Assembly: GCF_004792695.1 (NCBI RefSeq) | Contig: NZ_SRXU01000001.1 | Location: forward strand, 744,001 to 808,000 | Length of the DNA: 64,000 nt | Origin: Sphingomonas naasensis | GTDB taxonomy: Bacteria; Pseudomonadota; Alphaproteobacteria; Sphingomonadales; Sphingomonadaceae | Direction of reading: 5' to 3' | Part shown: in pieces, positions 10,001 through 18,024 of the stretch | Layout of the letters: every line of letters starts with the position of its first letter | Position numbering within the stretch: position 1 is the stretch's first letter | Made by a program: the position numbers and the translations under genes | The notes under the pieces: model-generated | What the model was told of the DNA's origin: nothing | What the model saw: the letters and a program-made list of their open reading frames with translations, nothing else | Database searches by the model: none

Positions 10001-10177
10001 GGTGATCACGACGTCCTCAGCGGCAGGATCTTGCTGGGCGCCGGGTTCGCTTGCCTGCGCCTGGGCGGTGGCGGCGCTGTCCTGCGCGAAGGCCATTCCC
10101 GGTAGCATCAGACAGGCCGTTATGGCGATTGCCGAAGCCGAGCGCGCGAGCGCCGGCGTGAGCCGAATGCTAGTCAT
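7004..10177 (-). CDS. TonB-dependent receptor (Xanthomonas/Caulobacter type), halogenase-linked
   Basis: A 1057-residue outer-membrane TonB-dependent receptor. It has a signal peptide ending GMAFAQD, a TonB-box-like stretch (DVVITGIRASL), and a plug domain with the TIGR01782-like sequence IGKFPDTNLAESLQRIPGV and ARGFG. A large 22-strand barrel ends in the expected aromatic residue (LLGARFRF). The ATG at 10177 has a strong AGGAGG six bases upstream; the longer frame lacks a signal peptide and was rejected. A LacI-type palindrome lies 74 bases upstream. Position before GH43 and next to the halogenase operon suggests uptake of a plant-derived oligosaccharide or glycoside; the substrate is inferred only. 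Confidence 0.95.
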   Translation of the reverse strand: MTSIRLTPALARSASAIAITACLMLPGMAFAQDSAATAQAQASEPGAQQDPAAEDVVITGIRASLDRAIDIKRNSSGVVDAISAEDIGKFPDTNLAESLQRIPGVSINRVNGEGSEVTARGFGAAFNLVTLNGRTMPAANVVAVGGDQSVDFGRATSRAFDFSNLASEGVSRLEVYKTGRAAIPSGGIGATVNVVTRRPLDGSESGIRGSIGAKAVIDSSVDRGNKVTPEVSGLLSWSNELDTVGVSLFGSYQRRDSAAASATSNAWNIMRGSTFLAPGTYVRTDGTTQVTNAPAADDLIAVPNDSRYHFSESERERINFSGVLQFRPVDGLTITGDALWVQNKSNEARSDQTNWFNRPFNQVRFDGNDVVSTTEFLQETIAGVKDTGFEQQYRATKDKLESYGLNLAWDATDTFSVKLDGHISTARSDPDAPNGTSATLVSIGAPVIASHSVDFSGEIPVQSIVINDALRGNNNGQLDLGDLGSQVARTNASSQRQRIKEARLEMGWDAGGGSRFDFGGSYIDSEMTSARIQTQQTLGDWGITYPGDVNSLAPGLVEQFCLTCKFDHFDPGATGASLVAFRGNAVDLYNALSPAYAADSNPVLAGVQAGRPIDVTGNDYDRVHEKTWSVFGQITWEGEIGGMKTNMVAGVRYEKTDVASYARVVPPSAIRWTADNDFSRILSFTTAPVERNGTGSYSNFLPAFDFSIEPVENLKGRLSFSRTLARPEYGNLFVSETANAPGRPIAVGGEATGSTGNPNLQPLLSDNLDLSLEWYFAPSSYVSAGFFYKNVRNFVGSGQSRGNLFGLRDPSSGAAGSRSGTARTALGGIGANLSDVNLFTMTALIIQNNGNVGAATTQFQANRGPSGDLNQGFVDSVLAAVDITADANDPLFNFVITQPINNREAKIHGFELAGSYFFGQTGFGVAGSYTIVRGDVHIDPGADPAIDQFALLGLSDSFNITAIYDKGGISARVAYNWRDKYLSATNRDGSNRNPVFVAPFGTLDVNVSWDITDNIALSFEGINLTSEAVRTYGRTETNLYFAQELKPRYLLGARFRF

Positions 10178-10250
10178 CTGTCCCCTCCTCGTCGACGCGC
10201 CGAAGACGCGCCGCATGGTTTTTTATGTGAGCTGGCAGGTTGCCGCCCGA

Positions 10251-10264
10251 TGTTAACGCTACCA
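10251..10264. promoter_or_regulatory. LacI-type operator upstream of TBDR (10.2 kb)
   Basis: TGTTAACGCTACCA is a near-palindrome centred on CG, in the promoter region of the TBDR. It matches the sites at 12083 and 30831 and fits an ideal TGTTAGCGCTAACA with two changes. The spacing and central CG are typical of LacI-family repressors. The cognate regulator is not in the window. Confidence 0.6.
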
Positions 10265-10456
10265 AACTGTCTCACGTTGTCAACCGTCGTGCGCACAACT
10301 TGCGCATCGCATCTTTGGCCGTAATATCTATTCCTTATCAGCTACTTCGTAGAAGCCGAACCGGATGAGGACTACGAAAGCCCGCGGTTGCGGCAAAAAT
10401 GCCACAATGTTCGTCGTAACATCTGCGCCGGGCGGTGCGCCGGGTGCGATCAGCCG

Positions 10457-12046
10457 TCAGAAACCCTGCCGCGCGACCCGGAACCAGTCGATGTCGACCG
10501 ATCCGCCCGGCGCGCTCCCGCGGGTGAACGTGAACAGCCCGGGCCGCGAGCCCTTCCACCACGAGAAGCGCGCCAGCCAGACCGGCGCACCGAGCGGCGT
10601 GAAGCGGCGGCCATTGTCGAGGCTGTAGCTGTAGCGCACACTCTGCCCCTCGCTCACCTCGGCGGCGAGGACGAGCGTAGGCCCGGCGAGGCGCGGCCCG
10701 AGCGTCTCCGCGCCTTCGGAAGCGATCGCGACGCGAGTCGCGCCGCCGCTCCGCACCACCCCGATCCAGCTCGGGCGGACACCGAACAGCGTGAGCCCGG
10801 CGCGTTGCCCCTCGCGCATCCGCGCGACGTCGAGCCGCGCAGTGATGCGGGTGCGCGGCCCCTGGAGGATCTGGGTGAGCGTGTTGCGCGCGGTGACGAG
10901 ATGCTCGGCGGGCAGCGCAGTGAGCCGCAGCCAGCCCGGACGGCTGGCGAGGCTCCATGCGCCGTCGGCGGGATTGTGGTTCCACGACCATTGCAGCCCG
11001 AGGGCGCGGCCGGCGAAGTCGTCGGAGTCCTGCAGCCGGTCGGCGCTGGCCGGGACGCCGCTGTCCGGCATCGCGTGGCTGAGCACCGGCTGGCCCGAAT
11101 TCTTGCCGGGAATCGGCTCGCCGACCACCGGCCAGTCATCGGCCCAGCGCACCGGCTGGAGATGGACGATCCGCCCGAACGCCCCGGTCGAGTTGAAATG
11201 CGCGAACCAGCCCTCGCCCGAGGGCGTCTCGACATAGCCGCCCTGATGCGGCGCCTGCACCGGGGTGTTGCCCGCCTCGAGCACGACCCGCCATTCATAG
11301 GGCCCGGTGATCGCCCGCGCGCGCCCGACCGCCTGCGGGCCGGTGCCCACTCCGCCGATCGGCGCCCAGATGTAATACCAGCCGCCCCGCTTGTAGATCT
11401 TGGGTCCTTCGAGCACCGGCAAGTTGACCCGATCCTCGGCGATCACCCTGCCCTCGTCGAGCACGCCGGTGCCGTCGGGTCGCATGCGGTGGAGGATCAG
11501 CGGCCCCGCGCCGACCTTGCCGTGCACCAGCCACGCGCTGCCGTCGGCGTCCCAGAAAGGACACGGGTCCTCGAGCCCGGCGCGCGCGATCACCGCCACC
11601 GGCGCGGTCCACGGACCCGCAGGATCCGTCGCGGTCGCCATGAACACGCCTTCGTCGGGGGTCGCCCAATAGACCCAGAATTTCCCGTCATGATGCCGGA
11701 TGCTCGGTGCCCAGACCCCGCTGGCATATTTGGTGCCGCCGATCGGCTTCGAGATGCTGTCGGTCAGCGTGTGCGGCCCCGGCATGTCGTAGAGCGGACC
11801 GAAGGGCAGCCGCGGCAGGACATGACCGATGATCGTCCAATGGACGAGGTCGCGGGACCTGAGCACCGGGATGCCCGGCGAGAAATGGAAGCTGGAGGCG
11901 ACCATGAAATAGTCCTGCCCCACACGGATGACGTCGGGATCGGAATAGTCGGCGTAGAGGATCGGATTGGTGTAAGTCGCCTGCATCTGCGCCTGCGCCG
12001 CCGCCGGCAAAGCGAGCGCCACACCGATCGCCGCGAGCTTCCACAT
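10457..12046 (-). CDS. Glycoside hydrolase family 43 (beta-xylosidase/arabinosidase-type)
   Basis: A 529-residue exported enzyme with signal peptide residues 1-20 (ending AAAQAQ). The N-terminal five-bladed propeller has GH43 landmarks: base Asp36 in SDPDVIRVG, modulating Asp160 in GLEDPCPF and acid Glu213 in [12 protein letters not shown]-terminal beta-sandwich (about 335-529; [25 protein letters not shown]) matches the domain found in beta-xylosidase-type GH43 enzymes. It likely removes xylose or arabinose from side chains or oligosaccharides in the periplasm. The ATG at 12046 has GGGAGAG upstream. It is divergent from lldD across a 146-base gap that holds a LacI-type palindrome. Exact specificity cannot be read from sequence. 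Confidence 0.9.
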   Translation of the reverse strand: MWKLAAIGVALALPAAAQAQMQATYTNPILYADYSDPDVIRVGQDYFMVASSFHFSPGIPVLRSRDLVHWTIIGHVLPRLPFGPLYDMPGPHTLTDSISKPIGGTKYASGVWAPSIRHHDGKFWVYWATPDEGVFMATATDPAGPWTAPVAVIARAGLEDPCPFWDADGSAWLVHGKVGAGPLILHRMRPDGTGVLDEGRVIAEDRVNLPVLEGPKIYKRGGWYYIWAPIGGVGTGPQAVGRARAITGPYEWRVVLEAGNTPVQAPHQGGYVETPSGEGWFAHFNSTGAFGRIVHLQPVRWADDWPVVGEPIPGKNSGQPVLSHAMPDSGVPASADRLQDSDDFAGRALGLQWSWNHNPADGAWSLASRPGWLRLTALPAEHLVTARNTLTQILQGPRTRITARLDVARMREGQRAGLTLFGVRPSWIGVVRSGGATRVAIASEGAETLGPRLAGPTLVLAAEVSEGQSVRYSYSLDNGRRFTPLGAPVWLARFSWWKGSRPGLFTFTRGSAPGGSVDIDWFRVARQGF

Positions 12047-12082
12047 TCGACACTCTCCCGATGCCGGTCGCCGCCGGCGCGA

Positions 12083-12096
12083 TGGGAGCGCTATCA
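12083..12096. promoter_or_regulatory. LacI-type operator between GH43 and lldD
   Basis: TGGGAGCGCTATCA has the central palindrome AGCGCT and outer TG/CA, similar to the sites at 10251 and 30831. It lies 37 bases before the GH43 start and 97 bases before lldD, so it could govern either or both divergent units. It matches the consensus less well than the others. Confidence 0.45.
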
Positions 12097-12192
12097 TTTA
12101 CCGCTGGCCAGCGCCAAGCCTTGCGCGCATCGTGCCGGCAGTCGAAGCTGGCTCGACAGCAGGTTCCATCTTATGGCACAGCATATCACGCA

Positions 12193-13350
12193 ATGAGACG
12201 AGCAGCTTCCACCCTCGACTATCGCGAGCTCGCCCGGCGGCGGCTCCCGCATTTCCTGTTCGAATATATCGACGGCGGCTCCTATGCCGAAGTGACGCTC
12301 AGGCGGAACGTCGACGATCTCGCGGCGATCGCGCTGCGCCAGCGCATCCTGCGCGATGTCTCGACTCTCGATCTGTCGACCAGCCTCTTCGGGCAGGACC
12401 TCAAAATGCCGGTCGCGCTGGCGCCCATCGGGCTCGCCGGCATGAACGCCCGGCGCGGCGAGGTGCAGGCGGCGCGCGCCGCCGAGAAGGCGGGCGTCCC
12501 CTTCTGCCTGTCGACCGTCTCGGCCTGCCCGTTGGGCGAAGTCGCGCGCGGCACCAACGTGCCCTTCTGGTTCCAGCTCTACATGATCCGCGACCGCGGC
12601 TTCATGCGCGAGCTGCTCGATCAGGCGACCGCGGCGGGATGCAACGCGCTGGTCTTCACGGTCGACATGCCGGTGCCGGGTTCGCGCTATCGCGATTATC
12701 GCTCGGGGCTCGCCGGCGCGAGCGGCATGTCCGGCGGGCTGCGCCGCGTATGGCAGGCGGTGAAGCGCCCGGGCTGGGCATGGGACGTCGGCGTGCACGG
12801 CCGCCCGCACCAGCTCGGCAACGTCGCGCCGGTGCTCGGCAAGAATACCGGGCTCGAGGATTTCTTCGCGTGGATGCGTAACAATTTCGATCCGACGGTG
12901 AGCTGGCGCGACCTCGACTTCATCCGCGAGCGCTGGAACGGTCCGCTGATCATCAAGGGCATCCTCGACGCCGAGGACGCGCGCTCCGCCGCCGAGCTCG
13001 GCGCCGACGGGATCGTCGTCTCCAACCATGGCGGCCGCCAGCTCGACGGCGTGCCGTCGACCGCGCACGCGCTGCCCCCGATCGCCGACGCGGTGGGCGA
13101 CAAGCTGACCGTGCTCGCCGATGGCGGAGTGCGCTCCGGGCTCGACGTCGTCCGCATGCTCGCGCTCGGCGCGAAGGGCGTGCTGCTCGGCCGTGCCTGG
13201 GCCTATGCGCTCGCAGCCCGGGGCGAGGCAGGCGTGAGCCATATGCTCAAGCTCGTCGAAGCCGAAATGCGCGTCGCGATGGCGCTGACCGGCTGCACCC
13301 GCATCGACCAGATCAGCCGCGACGCGCTGGTGGAGGCGACGCGCCGCTGA
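12193..13350 (+). CDS. lldD: FMN-dependent L-lactate dehydrogenase
   Basis: A 385-residue protein closely resembling E. coli LldD along its whole length ([67 protein letters not shown]). It oxidises L-lactate to pyruvate at the inner membrane, passing electrons to quinone. The FMN/active-site motif [10 protein letters not shown] with its catalytic His is intact. The ATG at 12193 aligns with the E. coli start; the frame is open upstream but not conserved. It probably starts a unit with the Gfo/Idh/MocA gene (52-base gap) and the glycosidase-like gene. L-lactate is the expected end product of the L-fucose pathway encoded at 17-24 kb, which explains its presence. Confidence 0.95.
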   Translation: MRRAASTLDYRELARRRLPHFLFEYIDGGSYAEVTLRRNVDDLAAIALRQRILRDVSTLDLSTSLFGQDLKMPVALAPIGLAGMNARRGEVQAARAAEKAGVPFCLSTVSACPLGEVARGTNVPFWFQLYMIRDRGFMRELLDQATAAGCNALVFTVDMPVPGSRYRDYRSGLAGASGMSGGLRRVWQAVKRPGWAWDVGVHGRPHQLGNVAPVLGKNTGLEDFFAWMRNNFDPTVSWRDLDFIRERWNGPLIIKGILDAEDARSAAELGADGIVVSNHGGRQLDGVPSTAHALPPIADAVGDKLTVLADGGVRSGLDVVRMLALGAKGVLLGRAWAYALAARGEAGVSHMLKLVEAEMRVAMALTGCTRIDQISRDALVEATRR

Positions 13351-13402
13351 AATTCGCAGACCATGGGCACGGACGCAAAGTCCGGCAGGGAGAGGATGGA
13401 AC

Positions 13403-14878
13403 ATGGATCGTACGGAAGGAACCGCCGTCCGGCGGCGTGACGTTCTCGGCGGGCTGGCGGCGGGCACCGCGCTCGCGACCGCGCTCGACGCCAATGCCGC
13501 CCGCGTCGCCGCAGCGGACACCCGCAAGCGCTATGTCTCGGTCGGCGTCGGCAGCCGCAACCGCATGTATCAGGAAGCGCTCTGGGGTCCGCACAAGGCG
13601 CATGGCGAGCTGGTGGCGATCTGCGATACCAATCCGGGCCGCATGGCCTATGTCGGCATCCGCGCGGCGAAGGCCGGCGCCCCCGCCCCCAAGCCCTATC
13701 TCGCATCCGACTTCGACAAGATGCTGCGCGAGCAGAAGCCCGACGCGGTGATCGTCACGCCGCCCGACGCCTTTCACAACGAATATATCATCCGCGCGCT
13801 CGACGCGGGGGTCGACGTCATCACCGAAAAGCCGATGACCACGACCGCAGCGAAGGCGCAGCAGATCCTCGATGCGGTCAAGCGTAGCGGCCGGCACATC
13901 CGCGTGACCTTCAACTATCGCTACTCGCCCTTTCGCAGCCAGGTGAAGGAGCTGCTGATGTCGGGGGTGATCGGCGACGTGCTGTCGGTCGACTTCCACT
14001 GGCTGCTCAACACCGTGCACGGGGCCGACTATTTCCGCCGCTGGCACTCGAACAAGGCAATCTCGGGCGGGCTGATGGTGCACAAGGCGACGCACCATTT
14101 CGACCTGGTTAATTGGTGGCTGTCGGACATGCCGGTAAGCGTCAACGCCACCGGCAAGCGCGAATTCTACACTCCCGAGATGGCGCGCCGCTTTGGGCTG
14201 GAGGGACCGCACCAGCGCTGCCACACCTGTCCGGAGAAGAACAAATGCACCTTCTTCTTCGACATGGCGGCGGACCCGGCGCTCAAGGCGCTCTATCTCG
14301 ATGCCGAGAAATATGACGGCTATTTCCGCGACCAGTGCGTCTGGCGCCCGGAGATCAGCATCGAGGATACGATGAACGTGATCGTCGGCTATGCCGGCGG
14401 CACGACGCTGAGCTACAGCCTCAACGCCTTCAATGCCTGGGAAGGCTATCACGTCGCGTTCAACGGCACCAAGGGCCGGCTCGAGCACAGCGTGGTCGAG
14501 CAGGGCGGCGTCGCCGGCGCGAGCAACGAGCGCGACGAGGACCGGATCAAGACGCGGATCATCCCGATGCGCGGCGAGGCGCAGGATCTGAAGCCCGATA
14601 CCGGCGCTGGCTCGCATGGCGGTGGCGATGCGGTGATGCTCGCCGACATCTTCGATCCCGGCGCGCCGAATGACCCGCTGATGCGCGCGGCGGACGAGCG
14701 TGGCGGCGCGGCTTCGTGCCTGATCGGGATCGCCGCTGACAAATGCTTCGAGACCGGCCAGCCGGTGCGCATCGACAGCCTCGTCACGGGGCTCGACTGG
14801 CCGGCGCTGCCGAAGATGCCCGGGCACAAGGAAGCCGTGCCGATGCCGATGCGGACGGCGAAGCTCACGGGCGGCTGA
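13403..14878 (+). CDS. Tat-exported Gfo/Idh/MocA family oxidoreductase with Cys cluster
   Basis: A 491-residue NAD(P)-type Gfo/Idh/MocA protein. The N-terminal twin-arginine signal (RRRDVLGGLAAG) directs folded export. A Rossmann half follows (VGVGSRNRM), then the family motif TEKPMTTT (Lys143) and the C-terminal domain (FNYRYSPFR, VHKATHHFDLVNWW). Cys273, Cys276, Cys282 and Cys312 form a CxxC-x5-C plus C cluster that may bind metal. Secreted members include NAD-dependent glycosidases (GH109-like) and glycoside 3-dehydrogenases, so the substrate is probably a sugar or glycoside. It lies between lldD and the glycosidase-like gene (4-base gap). The ATG at 13403 has a GAGAGG Shine-Dalgarno. Confidence 0.88.
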   Translation: MDRTEGTAVRRRDVLGGLAAGTALATALDANAARVAAADTRKRYVSVGVGSRNRMYQEALWGPHKAHGELVAICDTNPGRMAYVGIRAAKAGAPAPKPYLASDFDKMLREQKPDAVIVTPPDAFHNEYIIRALDAGVDVITEKPMTTTAAKAQQILDAVKRSGRHIRVTFNYRYSPFRSQVKELLMSGVIGDVLSVDFHWLLNTVHGADYFRRWHSNKAISGGLMVHKATHHFDLVNWWLSDMPVSVNATGKREFYTPEMARRFGLEGPHQRCHTCPEKNKCTFFFDMAADPALKALYLDAEKYDGYFRDQCVWRPEISIEDTMNVIVGYAGGTTLSYSLNAFNAWEGYHVAFNGTKGRLEHSVVEQGGVAGASNERDEDRIKTRIIPMRGEAQDLKPDTGAGSHGGGDAVMLADIFDPGAPNDPLMRAADERGGAASCLIGIAADKCFETGQPVRIDSLVTGLDWPALPKMPGHKEAVPMPMRTAKLTGG

Positions 14879-14882
14879 GGCG

Positions 14883-17114
14883 ATGCGGCGGCTGATCGGC
14901 CTGGCATTGGGGCTCGGGCTGGCGCTCCTCGCCTGCCCCGCTCCGGCCCAGCCGATCGACCGGCACGCGCTCGTCGCGCGCCACAACATCACGCTCACCC
15001 GCATCGATCCGCATGCGCCGCTGATGCTCGGCAACGGCAATCTCGGCTTCACCGCCGACATCACCGGGCTGCAGACCTTTCCCGAGCAATATTCGCCGAT
15101 CGCGCCGCTGCTGACGATGGCGCAATGGGCGTGGCACAGCTTCCCCAACCGGAACGGCTATACCGAGCGCGACGGGCTGGTGATGGTATCCGTGCCCGGC
15201 CGCGGCGAACAACCCTTTCCGTGGATCCGCGACTGGTCCGAGGTCGAGAAACGGCCGGCGCTCAAATGGCTGCGCGAGAATCCGCATCGCTTCTCGCTCG
15301 GCAGGATCGGGCTGGCGCTGCTTCACCGCGACGGGACGCAGGCGCGCTTCGCGGAGCTGAGCGAAGCCCGTCAGATGCTCGATCTCTGGTCCGGCGCGCT
15401 GACCAGCAGCTTCGTGTTCGACGGGCAACCGGTGCATGTCGAGACCCGGGTGCATCCGACGCGCGACATGGTGATGGTGTCGATCCGCTCGCCGCTGGTC
15501 GCGGCGGGCCGGATCGGAGTCGATGTGCGCTATCCGGGCGTTTCGGCAAGGCTCAACCCCGACCCTTCGGACTGGACCAACGACGATGCGCACCAGACCC
15601 GCATCGTCCAACAACGGGCAGACCGGCTGGTCGCCGAGCGTACGCTCGACGCCACGCGCTATTATTCGGCGCTCGCCGCGCCCGGCGGGAGCGTCGTCCG
15701 CGCGGGGCCGCACGGCTTCCGCGCGCTGCGCCGCGAGGGCGACCGGCTCGACGTGACGATCAGCTTCGATCGGTCGCGGCAGCAGCCCGGCGCGGTCGAC
15801 GCAGCGGCGGTCGCGCGGCATTGGCGCGCCTATTGGACGCAGGGCGGCGTGATCGACTTCGGCGGGAGCAGCGATCCGCGCGCCGCCGAACTCGAGCGCC
15901 GCGTGGTGCTCTCGCAATATCTTGCCGCGATCAATCAGGCGGGCGAATATCCGCCGCAGGAGGAGGGGCTGTTCTCGAACAGCTGGAACGGCAAGTTCCA
16001 CCTCGAAATGCCGATCTTCCATGCCGGGCATTGGGCGAGCTGGGGCAGGCCCGCGCTACTCGAGCGCAGCCTTGGCTGGTATCTGAGGATGCTTCCCCAG
16101 GCGCGGCAGCTGGCGCGCAGGCACGGCGTGCAGGGCGCGTGGTGGAGCAAGATGACCGGGCCGGACGGCTGGAACAGCCCGAGCACGGTGAATCCGTTCA
16201 TCATGTGGCAGCAGCCACATCCGATCTATCTCGCCGAGCTGGTCTGGCGCGCGCGCCGCGACCGGGCGACGCTGGCGCGCTACGGTGAGATGGTGGAGGA
16301 GACCGCGCGGTTGCTGGCGAGCTGGCCGCGGCGCGAAGGCGATCGATTCGTGCTCGGCCCGCCGATCATACCGGTGCAGGAGAATCATCCGCCGCTCACC
16401 ACGGTGAACCCCGCGTTCGAGCTCGAATATTATCGCTGGGCGCTCGACACGGCGCAGCGCTGGCGCGCGCGGCGCGGGCTCGCGCGGAACGCCGAATGGG
16501 ATCGGGTGATCGCCGGGTTGGCGCCGCCGCCGCAACGCGACGGGCTCTATCTCCCGGTCGAGAGCGCGCCCGATTTCTGGCGGGAGGCGATATCGCCGGA
16601 ATGCAGCGGCCATGCGACGCCGCCGCGCTGCCTCAACCGCGATCATCCCTCGTTCCTGATGGCATGGGGGCTGATCCCCGGCGCGCGCGTCGACCCCGCG
16701 ACAATGCGGCGGACCCTCGCCGCCACCGAGGCGCATTGGGATCTGCGCCAGACCTGGGGCTGGGACTTTCCGGTGGTCGCGATGACCGCGGCGCGACTCG
16801 GCGATCGCGAACGGGCAATCGACTGGCTGTTCCGCGACTTCCCCAACAACCGCTGGGGCGTGAACGGGATGACCCCGCGCGTCCATCTCGAGGAAGAGAG
16901 GCAGCTGGTCGGCCCCGCCGCGGCGGGCGCCGGCGCGGGGCCCGACGGGCCGGGCTTCGCGCGCGCGGCCGAGACCTATTTCCCCTCGAACGGATCGTTG
17001 CTGCTCGCGGTGGGCATGATGACGGCTGGATGGGACGGATCGACCGGCCCCGCTCCCGGCTTCCCGCGCGAAGGCTGGAAAGTGCGCGCCGAGGGGATCC
17101 GGCCACTGCCCTGA
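14883..17114 (+). CDS. Exported (alpha/alpha)6-barrel glycoside hydrolase-like protein, distantly GH65/GH95-like
   Basis: A 743-residue protein with an N-terminal signal. The LLAC at residues 15-18 is a possible but imperfect lipobox. A beta-sandwich half (about 25-320) carries LMLGNGNLGFTADI. An (alpha/alpha)6-type half (about 335-690) carries SNSWNGKFHLEMPIFHAGHW, a tryptophan-rich WWSKMTG and GPPIIPVQENHPP, where Glu500 resembles the acid in the SPEN motif of GH95. I do not recognise an exact family. Context (a Tat Gfo/Idh/MocA protein four bases upstream, L-fucose catabolism downstream) makes an alpha-L-fucosidase or similar deoxysugar glycosidase plausible, but this is inference. A cluster AAGAGAGPDGPG near residue 680 looks like a flexible loop. 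Confidence 0.72.
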   Translation: MRRLIGLALGLGLALLACPAPAQPIDRHALVARHNITLTRIDPHAPLMLGNGNLGFTADITGLQTFPEQYSPIAPLLTMAQWAWHSFPNRNGYTERDGLVMVSVPGRGEQPFPWIRDWSEVEKRPALKWLRENPHRFSLGRIGLALLHRDGTQARFAELSEARQMLDLWSGALTSSFVFDGQPVHVETRVHPTRDMVMVSIRSPLVAAGRIGVDVRYPGVSARLNPDPSDWTNDDAHQTRIVQQRADRLVAERTLDATRYYSALAAPGGSVVRAGPHGFRALRREGDRLDVTISFDRSRQQPGAVDAAAVARHWRAYWTQGGVIDFGGSSDPRAAELERRVVLSQYLAAINQAGEYPPQEEGLFSNSWNGKFHLEMPIFHAGHWASWGRPALLERSLGWYLRMLPQARQLARRHGVQGAWWSKMTGPDGWNSPSTVNPFIMWQQPHPIYLAELVWRARRDRATLARYGEMVEETARLLASWPRREGDRFVLGPPIIPVQENHPPLTTVNPAFELEYYRWALDTAQRWRARRGLARNAEWDRVIAGLAPPPQRDGLYLPVESAPDFWREAISPECSGHATPPRCLNRDHPSFLMAWGLIPGARVDPATMRRTLAATEAHWDLRQTWGWDFPVVAMTAARLGDRERAIDWLFRDFPNNRWGVNGMTPRVHLEEERQLVGPAAAGAGAGPDGPGFARAAETYFPSNGSLLLAVGMMTAGWDGSTGPAPGFPREGWKVRAEGIRPLP

Positions 17115-17217
17115 CGTCCCGATATGGGGAAACTGCGTACTGGTCCGAGGACGTATTCAGGAGTATGAAGGTTCAGCTCCGCAGGGTTCCCCCCTAAGGG
17201 GTGCGGTCGGGCGGCGT

Positions 17218-18024
17218 TTAACTCCCTTTTCCGCCGTCCGACCGTCCTTCTTCGAGGCGATAGACGCGCCGCGCATTACCGCCAAACACTGCGCCCCAAT
17301 GCTCCGCCGGGACCAGAGCGCGCGCCATTTCCCGCCATTCTCCGTAGCTTGCGGCGAGGTTCACGACCGGCCAGTCGCTTCCCCAGAGCAGCCGCTCGGG
17401 GCCGAAAGCGCGCCAGATCGCGGCGAACGCATCGGCGACGGCGGCGCTTTCGGTGACCAGCCCCGACAGCTTGCAATGGAGGTTGGCATGGCCGGCGACC
17501 GAGTCGATCGCGCATACCCAAGCCTCGAATCCCTCGGCCTGCGGCTTGGCGGCGTGGTCGATGACGATCGCGAGATCGGGATGGCGTGCGGCGAGGCGTC
17601 CGAGCGAATCGAGATGGCGGGGCTGGACCAGCGCGTCGAGGACGAGGCGGTGGTGTGCCATCGCGGCCAGCGCGGCATCGTTCGCGCCATCGTACCAATC
17701 GTCCGCGCGGCCCTGCACCATCGGGCGCACCCCGCGCAGAAGCGGGTGCGTCGCGAGCGCGGCGACTCGCGCGGGGGCGTCGGGCGCGGCGAGATCGACC
17801 CAGCCGACCACGCCGGCGATCAGCGGGTCGGCGAGCCCGAGCAGCCAATCGGTGTCGGCGAGATCCTCCTGGCTCTGGACCAGTAGCACCGCCTCGACGC
17901 CCTCGCCCGCCGCAGCGCGAAAATCGGCCAGGTCGAAATCGCGGTGGATGGCGGCAAGGTCGGGGCCGGGCCAGACGCAGCCATGCGCGCCGATCCGCCA
18001 GAGATGGACGTGCGCGTCGATCAA
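17218..18024 (-). CDS. Amidohydrolase family lactonase, probable L-fucono-1,5-lactonase
   Basis: A 268-residue amidohydrolase-2 TIM barrel (COG3618-like). It starts with the metal motif DAHVHLW, has VQSQ and VDLAA strands, DHAAKP, the CKLSGL stretch and a final GSDWPV with the catalytic Asp. In the non-phosphorylating L-fucose pathway such proteins open L-fucono-1,5-lactone to L-fuconate. The start is an unusual TTG at 18024, overlapping the permease stop as TTGA; LIDAHVHLW is the usual N-terminus of the family, so I chose it over longer frames that run antiparallel to nothing conserved. It is co-transcribed with the fucose permease. Confidence 0.85.
   Translation of the reverse strand: MIDAHVHLWRIGAHGCVWPGPDLAAIHRDFDLADFRAAAGEGVEAVLLVQSQEDLADTDWLLGLADPLIAGVVGWVDLAAPDAPARVAALATHPLLRGVRPMVQGRADDWYDGANDAALAAMAHHRLVLDALVQPRHLDSLGRLAARHPDLAIVIDHAAKPQAEGFEAWVCAIDSVAGHANLHCKLSGLVTESAAVADAFAAIWRAFGPERLLWGSDWPVVNLAASYGEWREMARALVPAEHWGAVFGGNARRVYRLEEGRSDGGKGS

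Noticed and set aside
14883..17114. Firm assignment of the glycosidase-like protein to GH95 or GH65
   Set aside because: Domain order and a Glu-containing motif are similar, but the key signature sequences do not align closely enough by eye.
17185..17210. Short palindrome CCCCTAAGGGG after the glycosidase-like gene as a terminator
   Set aside because: The stem is only 4-5 bp with no T-run; it is not convincing as a terminator.
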